A stretch of DNA of 64,000 nucleotides from Bacillota bacterium (GTDB taxonomy: Bacteria; Bacillota; Clostridia; Christensenellales; UMGS416). This document shows positions 1-7,122 of the stretch, piece by piece (positions within the stretch are counted from its first letter, which is position 1; each line of letters opens with the position of its first letter). The stretch lies in contig JAEZSE010000024.1 in the NCBI GenBank assembly GCA_023421955.1, positions 62,001 to 126,000 of the forward strand, read 5' to 3'. Below the pieces are notes generated by a model. It made no database searches and had not been told where the DNA came from. It saw only the letters and a program-made list of their open reading frames with translations. The position numbers and the translations under genes are program-made.

Positions 1-193
1 TGTGCAGCCATTTCAGGTTCTTCGCGTGATCCAGCAAGCCTCTGTTGCCCCAACCAAACAGCACCTCTGCATCGGCCATCAGGGTTGGGTCGTAGGGCTT
101 GGGCATTGTCTCGAACCGTATTTGTGGAAACCTGGTGGCAAGTTTGTCGAGAAGGTGCTGTGGGAGTTGGTGCATAATGATGACTTTTCGCAT
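1..193 (-). CDS. D-2-hydroxyacid dehydrogenase, N-terminal part (runs off left edge)
   Basis: Only the first 64 codons are inside the window. Reading leftwards from the ATG at 193 the protein starts MRKVIIMHQLPQ and contains ADAEVLFGWGN, which resembles the N-terminal substrate-binding half of D-isomer-specific 2-hydroxyacid dehydrogenases. A GAGGAT ribosome site (198-203) overlaps the stop codon of the PHP gene upstream, so the two are probably one operon with coupled translation. The NAD-binding and catalytic parts lie outside the window, so the family call is moderate and the substrate unknown. Confidence 0.6.
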   Translation of the reverse strand, partial: MRKVIIMHQLPQHLLDKLATRFPQIRFETMPKPYDPTLMADAEVLFGWGNRGLLDHAKNLKWLH

Positions 194-201
194 TGTAATC
201 C

Positions 202-990
202 TCAATCAATTCTGATGAATTCTGGTTTCAGCCCCCGATATGCCGCAAGATAGCGGAACCCCGCCGCACGCACTGCGTCCGTGGCTTCGGTGATCCACCG
301 GCCCACATCTTCCGCAGCATGGGCGTCACTGCCGGTGGTCACGATTTCACCGCCCAGCTCCCGATAACGGCGCAGAACATCGGCGCCTGGGAGCAGGCCT
401 GCTCCGTTTTTGATGCCGGAGGCATTCACCTCCAGGCCGTAACCCTTTTGGACAACACGCTTGAGCACCTCATCCAGCGCGTCTGCATACTCACTGTAGC
501 GTAATGCAGGATCGGGGAACCGCGCAAATTTCGCTACGTAGGTGATGTGGGCCAGCACCCACGGGCCTTCTGTGGCGTCGATCATTTTCGCCAATCGGTT
601 GAGATAACGGCAATAGCCCTCCTGCTGTGTGCGGTGCTCAAAATACTCAGGCAGGTAAGGATCCACCCCGTCGATAAAATGCAGGGAGAGCAGTGCGAAA
701 TCCAAACCCAACTGCGTCGGAATGGCCTTCGCTTGCTGCCAGGTTTCAGGCCGATAATCCATCTCAAGCCCGAACGCCAGGTTAAGGTCAGGGTTCTCAG
801 CCCGCGCCTGGGCAAGATCCACCATGTAACCTTCAAACCCCTTCAATTCAAAAGGCTTGTTGCCGATGTCATGGTGGTCCGTAATGGCGATGTGGGTCAG
901 GCCCTTGCCTAGCGCGGAGCGGCATATCTGCACGATGGTGGAGCAGCCGTCTCCGGAAAACGCGCTGTGCAGGTGATAATCCATTCGCAT
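202..990 (-). CDS. PHP-domain phosphoesterase, histidinol-phosphatase-like
   Basis: This 262-residue protein has the PHP metal-dependent phosphoesterase pattern: HxH at residues 6-8, TDHHD at 38-41, E76, H104, H148 and SDAH at 221-224 are the likely metal ligands. Length and motif order match HisK-type histidinol phosphatases and related uncharacterised PHP proteins; no other his gene is nearby, so histidinol phosphate as substrate is not supported. The first ATG (990) has a GGAGG ten bases upstream; an ATG two codons later is an alternative. It probably starts a minus-strand operon with the dehydrogenase. Cytosolic; no signal peptide. Confidence 0.8.
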   Translation of the reverse strand: MRMDYHLHSAFSGDGCSTIVQICRSALGKGLTHIAITDHHDIGNKPFELKGFEGYMVDLAQARAENPDLNLAFGLEMDYRPETWQQAKAIPTQLGLDFALLSLHFIDGVDPYLPEYFEHRTQQEGYCRYLNRLAKMIDATEGPWVLAHITYVAKFARFPDPALRYSEYADALDEVLKRVVQKGYGLEVNASGIKNGAGLLPGADVLRRYRELGGEIVTTGSDAHAAEDVGRWITEATDAVRAAGFRYLAAYRGLKPEFIRID

Positions 991-1097
991 CTCAGGAGTG
1001 CCTCCGTTTTTTTGATTCCAGTGTACCCCAATATTACTGGCTGACGCAAGGGCGAGGCAGCAAGCTGTGGTGTAAACGAAGAAAATATGTCATGATA

Positions 1098-1106
1098 TGG
1101 TATAAT
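1098..1106 (+). promoter_or_regulatory. Extended -10 promoter before the LDT/VanX lipoprotein
   Basis: TATAAT at 1101-1106 is preceded by TG in the extended -10 position. No good -35 hexamer is visible. The GTG start follows about 25 bases later behind GGAGGGG. Confidence 0.5.
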
Positions 1107-1131
1107 TGCCCATAGGATAGGAGGGGCGTCT

Positions 1132-2655
1132 GTGCGAAGGTTTTTGAGGCTGGCGGTTGTCATGATGATCTCTGGTTTGCTTGTAGCGTGCTCGCCCGGG
1201 CAAGCATCCGGCGCCGGCAACAGGGCTTACGCGACTCCACTGCCGTCCCAAGGGGAGCCCATGATCGAGACGATTGTGCCCGATACCCCTGTGCCTACAG
1301 AAGAACTGACAGAGCTACCGGTCATCACAGACGAGAGTCATACAACCGAACCGACAGCCACCACGGAAGCCACCAAAACGCCTGAGCCTTCGCCAGTCAG
1401 CTTTGAGGTTATGGTCTCACAAGGCTTGGTTGAGAGATGGGCTGGCCGTCAGGCCATCGTCGTCCAGGCGGACTCGGAGGATTCTCCGGAGGCAAGCGTT
1501 TGGCTATATGAAAGAGATGGTGATGGTTGGAAAGTCGCTGCCGGGCCCTGGCCAGCTGTGGTTGGCAAGAATGGCGTATCCAAGCAGCGGGAGGGGGATG
1601 GCAGAGCTCCCAGTGGTGCATTTCTGTTGGGATCGGCCTTTGGCTGGGCCGTCAAGCCCTCTGGTGTAACCTACCAATACCGCAAGCTGGACAGCCGTGA
1701 CCGCTGGGTGGATGATGTTTCCTCTCCCTTTTACAACAAGTGGGTGCGCGGAGCCACTTCAAAATGCGGCAGTGGCGAGGACTTAAAGAAGATTGCGCAA
1801 TATGAACACGCACTGGTGGTCCACTACAATGATATCGCCGAAGCGGGATTGGGCAGTGCGATCTTCCTGCACGTTTGGCTGGAGCCGGGCAAGCCCACCC
1901 ATGGCTGCACCGCCATGTCGGAGCTGCACATGGAGGAGCTGCTGCGGTGGCTGGATTATTCGGCGCGCCCGGTGCTCGTGCAGGGCACTGAGCAGCAGAT
2001 AACGAAGCTGATGAGCGAGGAGTGGGGTATTGCCTGCCTGCCGAATGGATGGGGATATGTGGATGATTTCATCCCCGACGCGCAACTGGAGATCCGTTAC
2101 AACACTGAAAATAACTTCACAGGCAAACCGCTTGCCGGATATCAATCACCTCAGGCTGTGATGCGCCTGGAAGCCATCGAAGCGCTTTCCCTCGCAGCGG
2201 CAGACTGGAAGGGAGACTCCCTTGGGCTTCGTGTGTATGATGCCTACCGCCCGCAGCAGGCCACCGACGCGATGATCGCCTGGGCGGAAGACCTTTCGGA
2301 TGCTGCCACCAAGGAGGAGTATTATCCTGAACTTGACAAAGTGGACATTCCTGGCCAATATGTGGCAAGGAAGTCAAACCACCGGCTTGGCGGTACTGTT
2401 GATCTCACGCTTATAAATTGGACCACAGGGACAAACATCGATATGGGCGGGCCCTTTGATTTTTTTGGTGATTTGTCTGCCTACCGATACAAGGGCTTGA
2501 CCGCCGCTCAATCAAGTAACCGGACACAACTCAGGCAGACGATGATGAAGTTCGGATTTTCTCCATATGATAAAGAGTGGTGGCATTTCACCTACCCAGT
2601 TGATGAGACCGGCGGGGATATTGCCATCTTGCCGAGGGAACGAATCGTTCAGTGA
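1132..2655 (+). CDS. Lipoprotein with L,D-transpeptidase-like and VanX-like D-Ala-D-Ala dipeptidase domains
   Basis: The 507-residue protein begins with a lipoprotein signal (LVAC, Cys20), then a Thr/Pro/Glu-rich linker to about residue 95. Residues 100-285 resemble a YkuD L,D-transpeptidase-type domain: VSKQREGDGRAPSG, FLHVW with H247 and the HGC triad at 257-259. Residues 300-490 match VanX/DdpX D-alanyl-D-alanine dipeptidases: AYRP with R373, SNHRLGGTVD (S415, H417, D424) and EWWHF (E482, H485), which are the substrate and zinc ligands of that family. It should act on peptidoglycan stem peptides outside the membrane. GTG start with strong GGAGGGG; hairpin terminator at 2672. The joining of the two activities is unusual. 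The VanX half is certain, the transpeptidase half likely. Confidence 0.85.
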   Translation: MRRFLRLAVVMMISGLLVACSPGQASGAGNRAYATPLPSQGEPMIETIVPDTPVPTEELTELPVITDESHTTEPTATTEATKTPEPSPVSFEVMVSQGLVERWAGRQAIVVQADSEDSPEASVWLYERDGDGWKVAAGPWPAVVGKNGVSKQREGDGRAPSGAFLLGSAFGWAVKPSGVTYQYRKLDSRDRWVDDVSSPFYNKWVRGATSKCGSGEDLKKIAQYEHALVVHYNDIAEAGLGSAIFLHVWLEPGKPTHGCTAMSELHMEELLRWLDYSARPVLVQGTEQQITKLMSEEWGIACLPNGWGYVDDFIPDAQLEIRYNTENNFTGKPLAGYQSPQAVMRLEAIEALSLAAADWKGDSLGLRVYDAYRPQQATDAMIAWAEDLSDAATKEEYYPELDKVDIPGQYVARKSNHRLGGTVDLTLINWTTGTNIDMGGPFDFFGDLSAYRYKGLTAAQSSNRTQLRQTMMKFGFSPYDKEWWHFTYPVDETGGDIAILPRERIVQ

Positions 2656-2671
2656 ATCTCTGACACAATTG

Positions 2672-2697
2672 GAAGGCCCCTGCAAACTGGGGCCTTC
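2672..2697. terminator. Hairpin between convergent genes
   Basis: Perfect 9-bp stem GAAGGCCCC (2672-2680) and GGGGCCTTC (2689-2697) with an 8-base loop, followed on the plus strand by TGGTTTG. It sits between two convergent genes and may serve both. Confidence 0.7.
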
Positions 2698-2711
2698 TGG
2701 TTTGTTGGAGG

Positions 2712-2978
2712 TTATGTATTCACGTAATCCCTCTTCGGTTTGTTCTTCCGCGACTTCTCCTGCTTGGCGGTTGTTGTCGTGGTTGACTTGTACTTTTTCG
2801 GCACATAAATGGTTTGCACGAAATTCTTCTCGTTGACTGCATCAGCGTTATTCAGTTCTTGTGGCTCCTCTGTGTCTTGCACAGCGGCCTTTTCCGCCTT
2901 CTCCATGTTGTTGGTCTTGGCCTTTGCCATGGCTTTTTTGCGGCCCAACGGCGACATTGACATGATGCCTTTACGCAT
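2712..2978 (-). CDS. Small lysine-rich hypothetical protein
   Basis: I do not recognise this 88-residue protein. It is very basic at both ends (GRKKAMAKAK near the start, KQEKSRKNKPKRDY at the end) with a more acidic middle, no signal peptide and no membrane segment, so a nucleic-acid-associated or disordered protein is possible. The ATG at 2978 is backed by a good GGGGAGGTG seven bases upstream, which argues that it is real. Its upstream region holds a perfect 16-bp palindrome (2993-3008) that could be an operator. Confidence 0.6.
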   Translation of the reverse strand: MRKGIMSMSPLGRKKAMAKAKTNNMEKAEKAAVQDTEEPQELNNADAVNEKNFVQTIYVPKKYKSTTTTTAKQEKSRKNKPKRDYVNT

Positions 2979-2992
2979 GCGCGCACCTCCCC

Positions 2993-3008
2993 GGATACGA
3001 TCGTATCC
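2993..3008. promoter_or_regulatory. Perfect 16-bp palindrome, candidate operator
   Basis: GGATACGATCGTATCC reads the same on both strands. It lies 15 bases upstream of the minus-strand start at 2978, just before its Shine-Dalgarno, and next to an AT-rich TATATATA stretch that could hold the -10. The position suits a repressor site or a short leader hairpin; no regulator can be named. Confidence 0.5.
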
Positions 3009-3243
3009 TATATATATTCTTTAAGCCATCATAAAGTGCCAGCTCCATTATAGCGAATCAGTTACGGGGGATTCCTGATGGGCATGGGGCAAAAATTAGC
3101 ATCAACCGATACGAAATACTTATCTACGGATAGATAATGTAAGAAAATTGAAGATATAGAAGTCTAATCAAATTATAACTCAATTTACATATAAATTTTC
3201 GTACTATATAATCATTATTGTTGGAAATGGATATACGCCATAA

Positions 3244-3250
3244 TTCGACA
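3244..3250 (-). promoter_or_regulatory. 0A box (Spo0A binding site), reverse orientation
   Basis: TTCGACA is the exact reverse complement of the Spo0A consensus TGTCGAA. It lies 66 bases upstream of the spo0A start. Confidence 0.55.
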
Positions 3251-3285
3251 TCAGACATAAAAGTAATTAATATGATGGCGAATTG

Positions 3286-3292
3286 TGTCGAA
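3286..3292 (+). promoter_or_regulatory. 0A box (Spo0A binding site), forward orientation
   Basis: Exact TGTCGAA, 24 bases before the spo0A ATG. A GGCGAAT at 3277-3283 resembles a sigma-H -10 element immediately before it, so bound Spo0A could block or tune its own transcription. With the reverse box at 3244 the sites bracket about 50 bases. Confidence 0.55.
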
Positions 3293-3315
3293 AACAAATA
3301 GCAGGAGGAAGCCTC

Positions 3316-4095
3316 ATGTCAGAAAAGGTTCGGGTGCTCGTGGTGGATGACAATGCTCAGATGCGAGACATGATGAGCGAGTGCATCAAGATGCAGGATT
3401 TCGCCGACGTCGTCGGTGAGGCCGGCAACGGTGTGGAGGCCGTGGAAAAACTCCAGAAGCTTCAGCCAGATATCATCATCCTGGATCTGATCATGCCGAT
3501 GCTCGATGGCATCGGGGTTCTGGAAAAAATCCCGGAGCTCAAGATCAGGAAACCCCATATCATCGTGCTCTCTGCCATCGGCCATGAAAACATCATTCAG
3601 GAGGCCATGTCATTGGGTGTGGAGTACTACATGGTCAAGCCCTTCGACATGGACATCCTGTGCAAGCGCATCCGTGAGATCGGGCAGGAGAAGCAAAAGA
3701 GCGGTGAGAAGCGTATGTATCAGCCGCCGGCAAAAAGTGCAGCCCGCTCCCTGGATGAAGAAATCACGAGCATTTTTCTGACAATCGGCATTCCCGCACA
3801 TATAAAGGGATACCACTTCCTGCGCGAGGCGGTGAAGATGGTGATCGACGATTCCGAACTCATCAATAGCATTACCAAGGAGCTGTATCCCGGTGTGGCG
3901 CGGCGCTACAACACCACAGCCAGCAAGGTGGAGCGGGCGATCCGCCACGCCATTGAGGTGGCCTGGACCCGGGGCCGCATTGAGAATATCAACAACATTT
4001 TCGGTTATAACATCTACACGAAGAATGACAAGCCCACCAATGGCGAGTTCATAGCTCTGGTGGCAGACAAGCTGCATATTGAGCGCACGGCATAA
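3316..4095 (+). CDS. spo0A: Spo0A, sporulation master response regulator
   Basis: A 259-residue protein, the usual Spo0A length. The receiver domain has D11-D12, phosphoacceptor D57 (LDLIMP) and the conserved Lys in MVKPF; the C-terminal DNA-binding domain (about 145-259) shows the family signature from GIPAHIKGYHFLREA to YPGVARRYNTTASKVERAIRHAIE. Phosphorylated Spo0A binds 0A boxes and starts sporulation. The ATG at 3316 is chosen because GGAGGAA lies just upstream; an in-frame TTG at 3283 precedes that site and overlaps a 0A box. spoIVB, often next to spo0A in Clostridia, is not adjacent. Confidence 0.97.
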   Translation: MSEKVRVLVVDDNAQMRDMMSECIKMQDFADVVGEAGNGVEAVEKLQKLQPDIIILDLIMPMLDGIGVLEKIPELKIRKPHIIVLSAIGHENIIQEAMSLGVEYYMVKPFDMDILCKRIREIGQEKQKSGEKRMYQPPAKSAARSLDEEITSIFLTIGIPAHIKGYHFLREAVKMVIDDSELINSITKELYPGVARRYNTTASKVERAIRHAIEVAWTRGRIENINNIFGYNIYTKNDKPTNGEFIALVADKLHIERTA

Positions 4096-4117
4096 TCCGG
4101 CGCTCTCCGAAGAAAAG

Positions 4118-4150
4118 CCCCTTTCCTGTTGCAGCGGGAAAGGGGTTTTT
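4118..4150 (+). terminator. Rho-independent terminator of spo0A
   Basis: Nine-base perfect stem CCCCTTTCC (4118-4126) / GGAAAGGGG (4137-4145) followed by TTTTT. Confidence 0.9.
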
Positions 4151-4184
4151 GTTGTTTACCTCTGTATGATCCATAAAAACAAAA

Positions 4185-4204
4185 AACCCGCTTTTCAGCG
4201 AGTT
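4185..4204 (-). terminator. Possible minus-strand hairpin terminator
   Basis: On the minus strand AACTCGCT pairs with AGCGGGTT (one G-U) and is followed by TTTTTTG. No minus-strand gene clearly ends here, so its use is uncertain. Confidence 0.3.
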
Positions 4205-4446
4205 TGCATGCCAGGCGCCTTTCGGCATACAGGAATACCCGGCAGATCAATATCAACGATTCAATATAGATACTATAATATAAAAGCAACAGACTGTCAA
4301 GATTTTTTTTGAAAATGTTTGAAAAACAGAGCTTGAGCGTTTTGATAGTTCCCACCGTCATATGAGTTTCATTTTCCACAGTTTACAGATTTTGTGTGAT
4401 TGATTATGATATCGACCTTGCGATCAATTCGGGAGGTGGTGTTTTG

Positions 4447-5154
4447 ATGCAGATTGTGCTGGATGGTGTCAACAAGGCTTTCCGCGTGGCCAAACGACCG
4501 CCAGGTTTTCTTGGCGCGGTACGCGGGGCGTTTGTGCGCCAGTATGAGCATGTAAAGGCGCTGGACGATGTGAGCTTTACCATCGGGGAGGGCGAACTGG
4601 TGGGCTACATCGGCCCTAACGGGGCGGGGAAATCCACATCGGTGAAAGTGATGAGCGGCATCCTTGTGCCCGACTCGGGACAATGCCTGATCGATGGTCG
4701 GGTGCCATGGAAAGAACGCACAGCCCATGTTGCCCGGATCGGTGTGGTGTTTGGTCAGAGAAGCCAGCTTTGGTGGGATGTGCCTGTGCTCGATTCGTTG
4801 GAACTGCTGCGAGACATCTACAGTGTGAAGCAGGACGATTACCGCCGGAGGCTTGATGATCTGGCTTGTGTGCTGGAGATCGGGCCGCTGCTCAAGACGC
4901 CGGTGCGGCAATTGAGCCTGGGCCAGAGGATGCGCTGTGAACTGGCAGCGGCGCTGCTGCATGGGCCGCGCATCTTGTTTCTTGACGAGCCTACAATTGG
5001 GCTGGACGCTGTATCAAAGCTGGCGCTACGGGCTTTTCTGAAGGAGATGAATGCAAAACAGGGCGTCACGATGATCCTGACGACCCATGACATGGATGAT
5101 GTGGAGGCGCTGTGCAGCCGGGTGATGGTGATTGGGCGGGGAAGCATCCTGTAG
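4447..5154 (+). CDS. ABC-2 exporter ATPase (COG4586 type), cut by an in-frame TAG
   Basis: The nucleotide-binding domain is complete: Walker A GPNGAGKST (56-64), signature LSLGQRM (157-163), Walker B ILFLDEPT (176-183) and the H-loop TTHD. The ATG at 4447 follows GGGAGGTGG. After 235 codons the frame hits TAG at 5152-5154 in the context GRGSIL-stop-DGGLDGLRGRY, where relatives normally have a tyrosine or similar residue, and the same frame then stays open to 5427. Read through, the protein would be about 326 residues, the normal length. The truncated form keeps all ATP-binding motifs but lacks the C-terminal domain. The two genes downstream are its permeases. A true nonsense mutation and a sequence error cannot be told apart here. 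Confidence 0.85.
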   Translation: MQIVLDGVNKAFRVAKRPPGFLGAVRGAFVRQYEHVKALDDVSFTIGEGELVGYIGPNGAGKSTSVKVMSGILVPDSGQCLIDGRVPWKERTAHVARIGVVFGQRSQLWWDVPVLDSLELLRDIYSVKQDDYRRRLDDLACVLEIGPLLKTPVRQLSLGQRMRCELAAALLHGPRILFLDEPTIGLDAVSKLALRAFLKEMNAKQGVTMILTTHDMDDVEALCSRVMVIGRGSIL

Positions 5155-5427
5155 GATGGTGGTTTAGACGGCCTGCGTGGTCGGTATGCCAGGCTTCGCC
5201 GCATTCGGGCAGAACTTACGGGCCCTTGCGCGATGGAAAGCCTTCCTGGTGCGGAAAGAGTGGAACTGAACCAAAACGAATGTGTAGTCTGGTTTGACCC
5301 TGAAATCACACCAGCCCACCGGCTGGTCGCGGCGCTTGCATCGGCTTGCCCCCTCAAAGATGTGGTGGTGGAGGAGCAGGATATCGACCAGATCATTGCC
5401 ACGATGTATCGGGAGATGGGGCTATGA
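5155..5427 (+). pseudogene. Detached C-terminal part of the ABC ATPase
   Basis: In the same frame as the ATPase, downstream of the amber codon, this 90-codon stretch encodes DGGLDGLRGRYARLRR and then the usual accessory domain ending VEEQDIDQIIATMYREMGL, as in COG4586 ATPases. Its stop overlaps the permease start as ATGA, so coupling to the next gene is retained. No ribosome site precedes the internal ATG at 5233, so independent translation is unlikely. Confidence 0.75.
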
Positions 5428-6251
5428 AGCTGCTGCGGGCTAGTCTTTCCATCCTCAGGATCCAGCTCGTCTCCACACTGCAGTTTCGTGCGGCAGCCTG
5501 GGCAAAGATGAGCACGTTTGTGTTTTACGGTTTTGTACACGTCGTCTTGATGCTGATCTTCTACCGGTATGGCGTGAACACCAGCGCGGGCACGCAAGCG
5601 GGCATGACCGCCGCTCAGGCTGTGAGCTACACATGGCTTGTGCAGGCCATCGCCAGCCTGTTTCCTGCCATGGGGTCAGACAGCGAAATCAGGAACAAGA
5701 TCATCAATGGCGATGTGGGTGTGGAGCTCTGCCGGCCGTTGGATCTGTATGCCCATTGGTTCAGCCGGGCGTTGGCGGCGAAGCTCTCGCCCTTTCTGAT
5801 GGGGTTGGTGCCGATCACTGTGGTTGCGATGCTGCTGCCTGCCCCATACAACTTGCAGCCGCCGGCTTCTGTGTCGGGCTTGCTGGCCATGCTTATTTGC
5901 CTGTGCACTGGCCTTTTTCTGTCTGGCTCCATCATCTGCCTGACCTATGGGTTGATGCTGAACCTCAAATGGGGCGACGGGCCGGTGAACATCTTTCTGG
6001 TGATCACCGATGTATTGTCCGGCTCCTACCTTCCATTGCAGTTGTGGCCCGATTGGGCGCAGGGCATTCTGGCCTGGCAGCCATTCGCCGGCCTGGCCGA
6101 CCTGCCATTGCGGTTTTATGTGGGCACGATGGACCCCGGGCAGGTGTGGCAGGTGGCTGGCATTCAATTATTGTGGACTGTAGTATTTATTGTCTTCGGT
6201 AAGTTTCTGATGGGCCGGAGCCTCCGGCGCGTCGTGATACAGGGAGGTTGA
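5424..6251 (+). CDS. ABC-2 type permease (COG4587 type)
   Basis: A 275-residue, very hydrophobic protein with about six predicted membrane segments. It belongs to the first permease type that accompanies COG4586 ATPases; an early charged patch is followed by GDVGVELCRPLDLYAHWFSR, similar to the conserved loop of that group. The start overlaps the ATPase stop (ATGA), and the second permease follows within three bases, so the three form one operon. Substrate unknown; relatives are annotated as multidrug or lipid exporters without direct evidence. Confidence 0.8.
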   Translation: MKLLRASLSILRIQLVSTLQFRAAAWAKMSTFVFYGFVHVVLMLIFYRYGVNTSAGTQAGMTAAQAVSYTWLVQAIASLFPAMGSDSEIRNKIINGDVGVELCRPLDLYAHWFSRALAAKLSPFLMGLVPITVVAMLLPAPYNLQPPASVSGLLAMLICLCTGLFLSGSIICLTYGLMLNLKWGDGPVNIFLVITDVLSGSYLPLQLWPDWAQGILAWQPFAGLADLPLRFYVGTMDPGQVWQVAGIQLLWTVVFIVFGKFLMGRSLRRVVIQGG

Positions 6252-6253
6252 AA

Positions 6254-7039
6254 ATGGGTGGGATCAAGCTCTATTTTAAATACATCCGCATTCAACTGCT
6301 GGCCGGGCTGCAATACAAGGGCTGGCCGCTTCTGGTGCTCTCCACGTTGAGTGTGGTTGTGACTGAGCCCATCACGGTGTTTCTGCTCTTCTGGAGGTTT
6401 GGCAACGTGGGGGAGTGGACGGTGGAGCGAGTGATGCTGGTTTATGGGCTGGCCGTGACCAGCTTTGGGTTGGCGGAGGTGTTTTCCAGGGGTTTTGACT
6501 ATTTCCCCTGGCAGATCCGCACCGGCGAGTTTGACCGCATCCTGCTGCGGCCACGAAACACCTTTTTGCAAATCGTCGCGGCTCGGTTTCACATCCACCG
6601 GATTGCCAGGGCGGCGGGAGGCCTGGCCATGGTGTTATGGTCGCTTTCGCGGCTGGGAGTTCCGGCTACTGCCGCAAATGTCCTAATGCTTCTACTGGCG
6701 CTGGCTGGGGGATATCTCACCTATACAGGCGTGTTTGTGTTTTCCTCCGCTGCTTCCTTCTGGACGATCCAGGCGCTGGATTGGATCTACATTTTCACCA
6801 ATGTAAGCTATCAGGTTGTGAAGAGCCCACCGGAGCTGCTGCCCCGATGGCTGAAGAATATGTTCATCTATATCATGCCGATGATGGTGTTCTGTTATTT
6901 TCCGGCTGCTTCTGTTTGCGGATGGGGATTGCCGACAGTGCTGGGGTGGTTGGCGCTGCCCGCTGGAGCCGCATTCTTTGCTCTTTCGTTGTTGATGTGG
7001 AAAGTGGGGGTGCGGCATTATTCCAGCACCGGAAGCTGA
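6254..7039 (+). CDS. ABC-2 type permease (COG3694 type)
   Basis: 261 residues, about six membrane segments; second permease of the exporter. It has the same internal motif type as its partner (FDRILLRPRNTFLQI, positions about 94-108). GGGAGG lies just before the ATG at 6254, overlapping the end of the upstream gene. Followed by a GC-rich repeat with a hairpin (7063-7109), possibly the transcript end. Confidence 0.8.
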   Translation: MGGIKLYFKYIRIQLLAGLQYKGWPLLVLSTLSVVVTEPITVFLLFWRFGNVGEWTVERVMLVYGLAVTSFGLAEVFSRGFDYFPWQIRTGEFDRILLRPRNTFLQIVAARFHIHRIARAAGGLAMVLWSLSRLGVPATAANVLMLLLALAGGYLTYTGVFVFSSAASFWTIQALDWIYIFTNVSYQVVKSPPELLPRWLKNMFIYIMPMMVFCYFPAASVCGWGLPTVLGWLALPAGAAFFALSLLMWKVGVRHYSSTGS

Positions 7040-7062
7040 TCATCTTCTTGCATCTCACACGA

Positions 7063-7109
7063 ATAACCCTCACCCCCAACCCCCTCTCCCAAGGGATTGG
7101 GAGAGGAGG
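7063..7109. repeat. CCCTCACCCCCAACCCCCTC-type intergenic repeat with hairpin
   Basis: The block AACCCTCACCCCCAACCCC leads into a perfect 10-bp stem CCTCTCCCAA (7083-7092) / TTGGGAGAGG (7097-7106) with a GGGA loop. Very similar C-rich blocks are dispersed in many bacterial genomes. It sits between the exporter and the CHAP gene and ends just before that gene's AGGAGG, so it may fold near the ribosome site or act as a terminator without T-run. Confidence 0.6.
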
Positions 7110-7122
7110 TAAAGGAGGATAA

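Larger units (their letters stand above)
2979..3315. other. Divergent intergenic region between the small basic gene and spo0A
   Basis: AT-rich 337 bases with no gene. It carries the 16-bp palindrome next to the minus-strand gene and two 0A boxes next to spo0A, described separately. No hairpin with a T-run was seen. Confidence 0.6.
4096..4446. other. Intergenic region after spo0A
   Basis: 351 bases with a strong plus-strand terminator at 4118-4150 and a second hairpin at 4185-4204. The rest is AT-rich, with a T-run and TATAATAT near 4270-4280 that could hold the promoter of the ABC exporter. No gene seen. Confidence 0.5.

Noticed and set aside
2..253. Plus-strand open frame of 83 codons at the left edge
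   Set aside because: It is antisense to the hydroxyacid dehydrogenase start, which has a good ribosome site, and has no family match.
5152..5154. TAG as a recoded amino-acid codon in this organism
   Set aside because: Other genes end normally with TAG (for instance at 14807, 33365 and 53143), so general reassignment is not supported.
4839..5597. Long minus-strand frame across the ABC ATPase and permease
   Set aside because: Ser/Arg/Pro-rich mirror of GC-rich codons on the other strand; no start signals or motifs.
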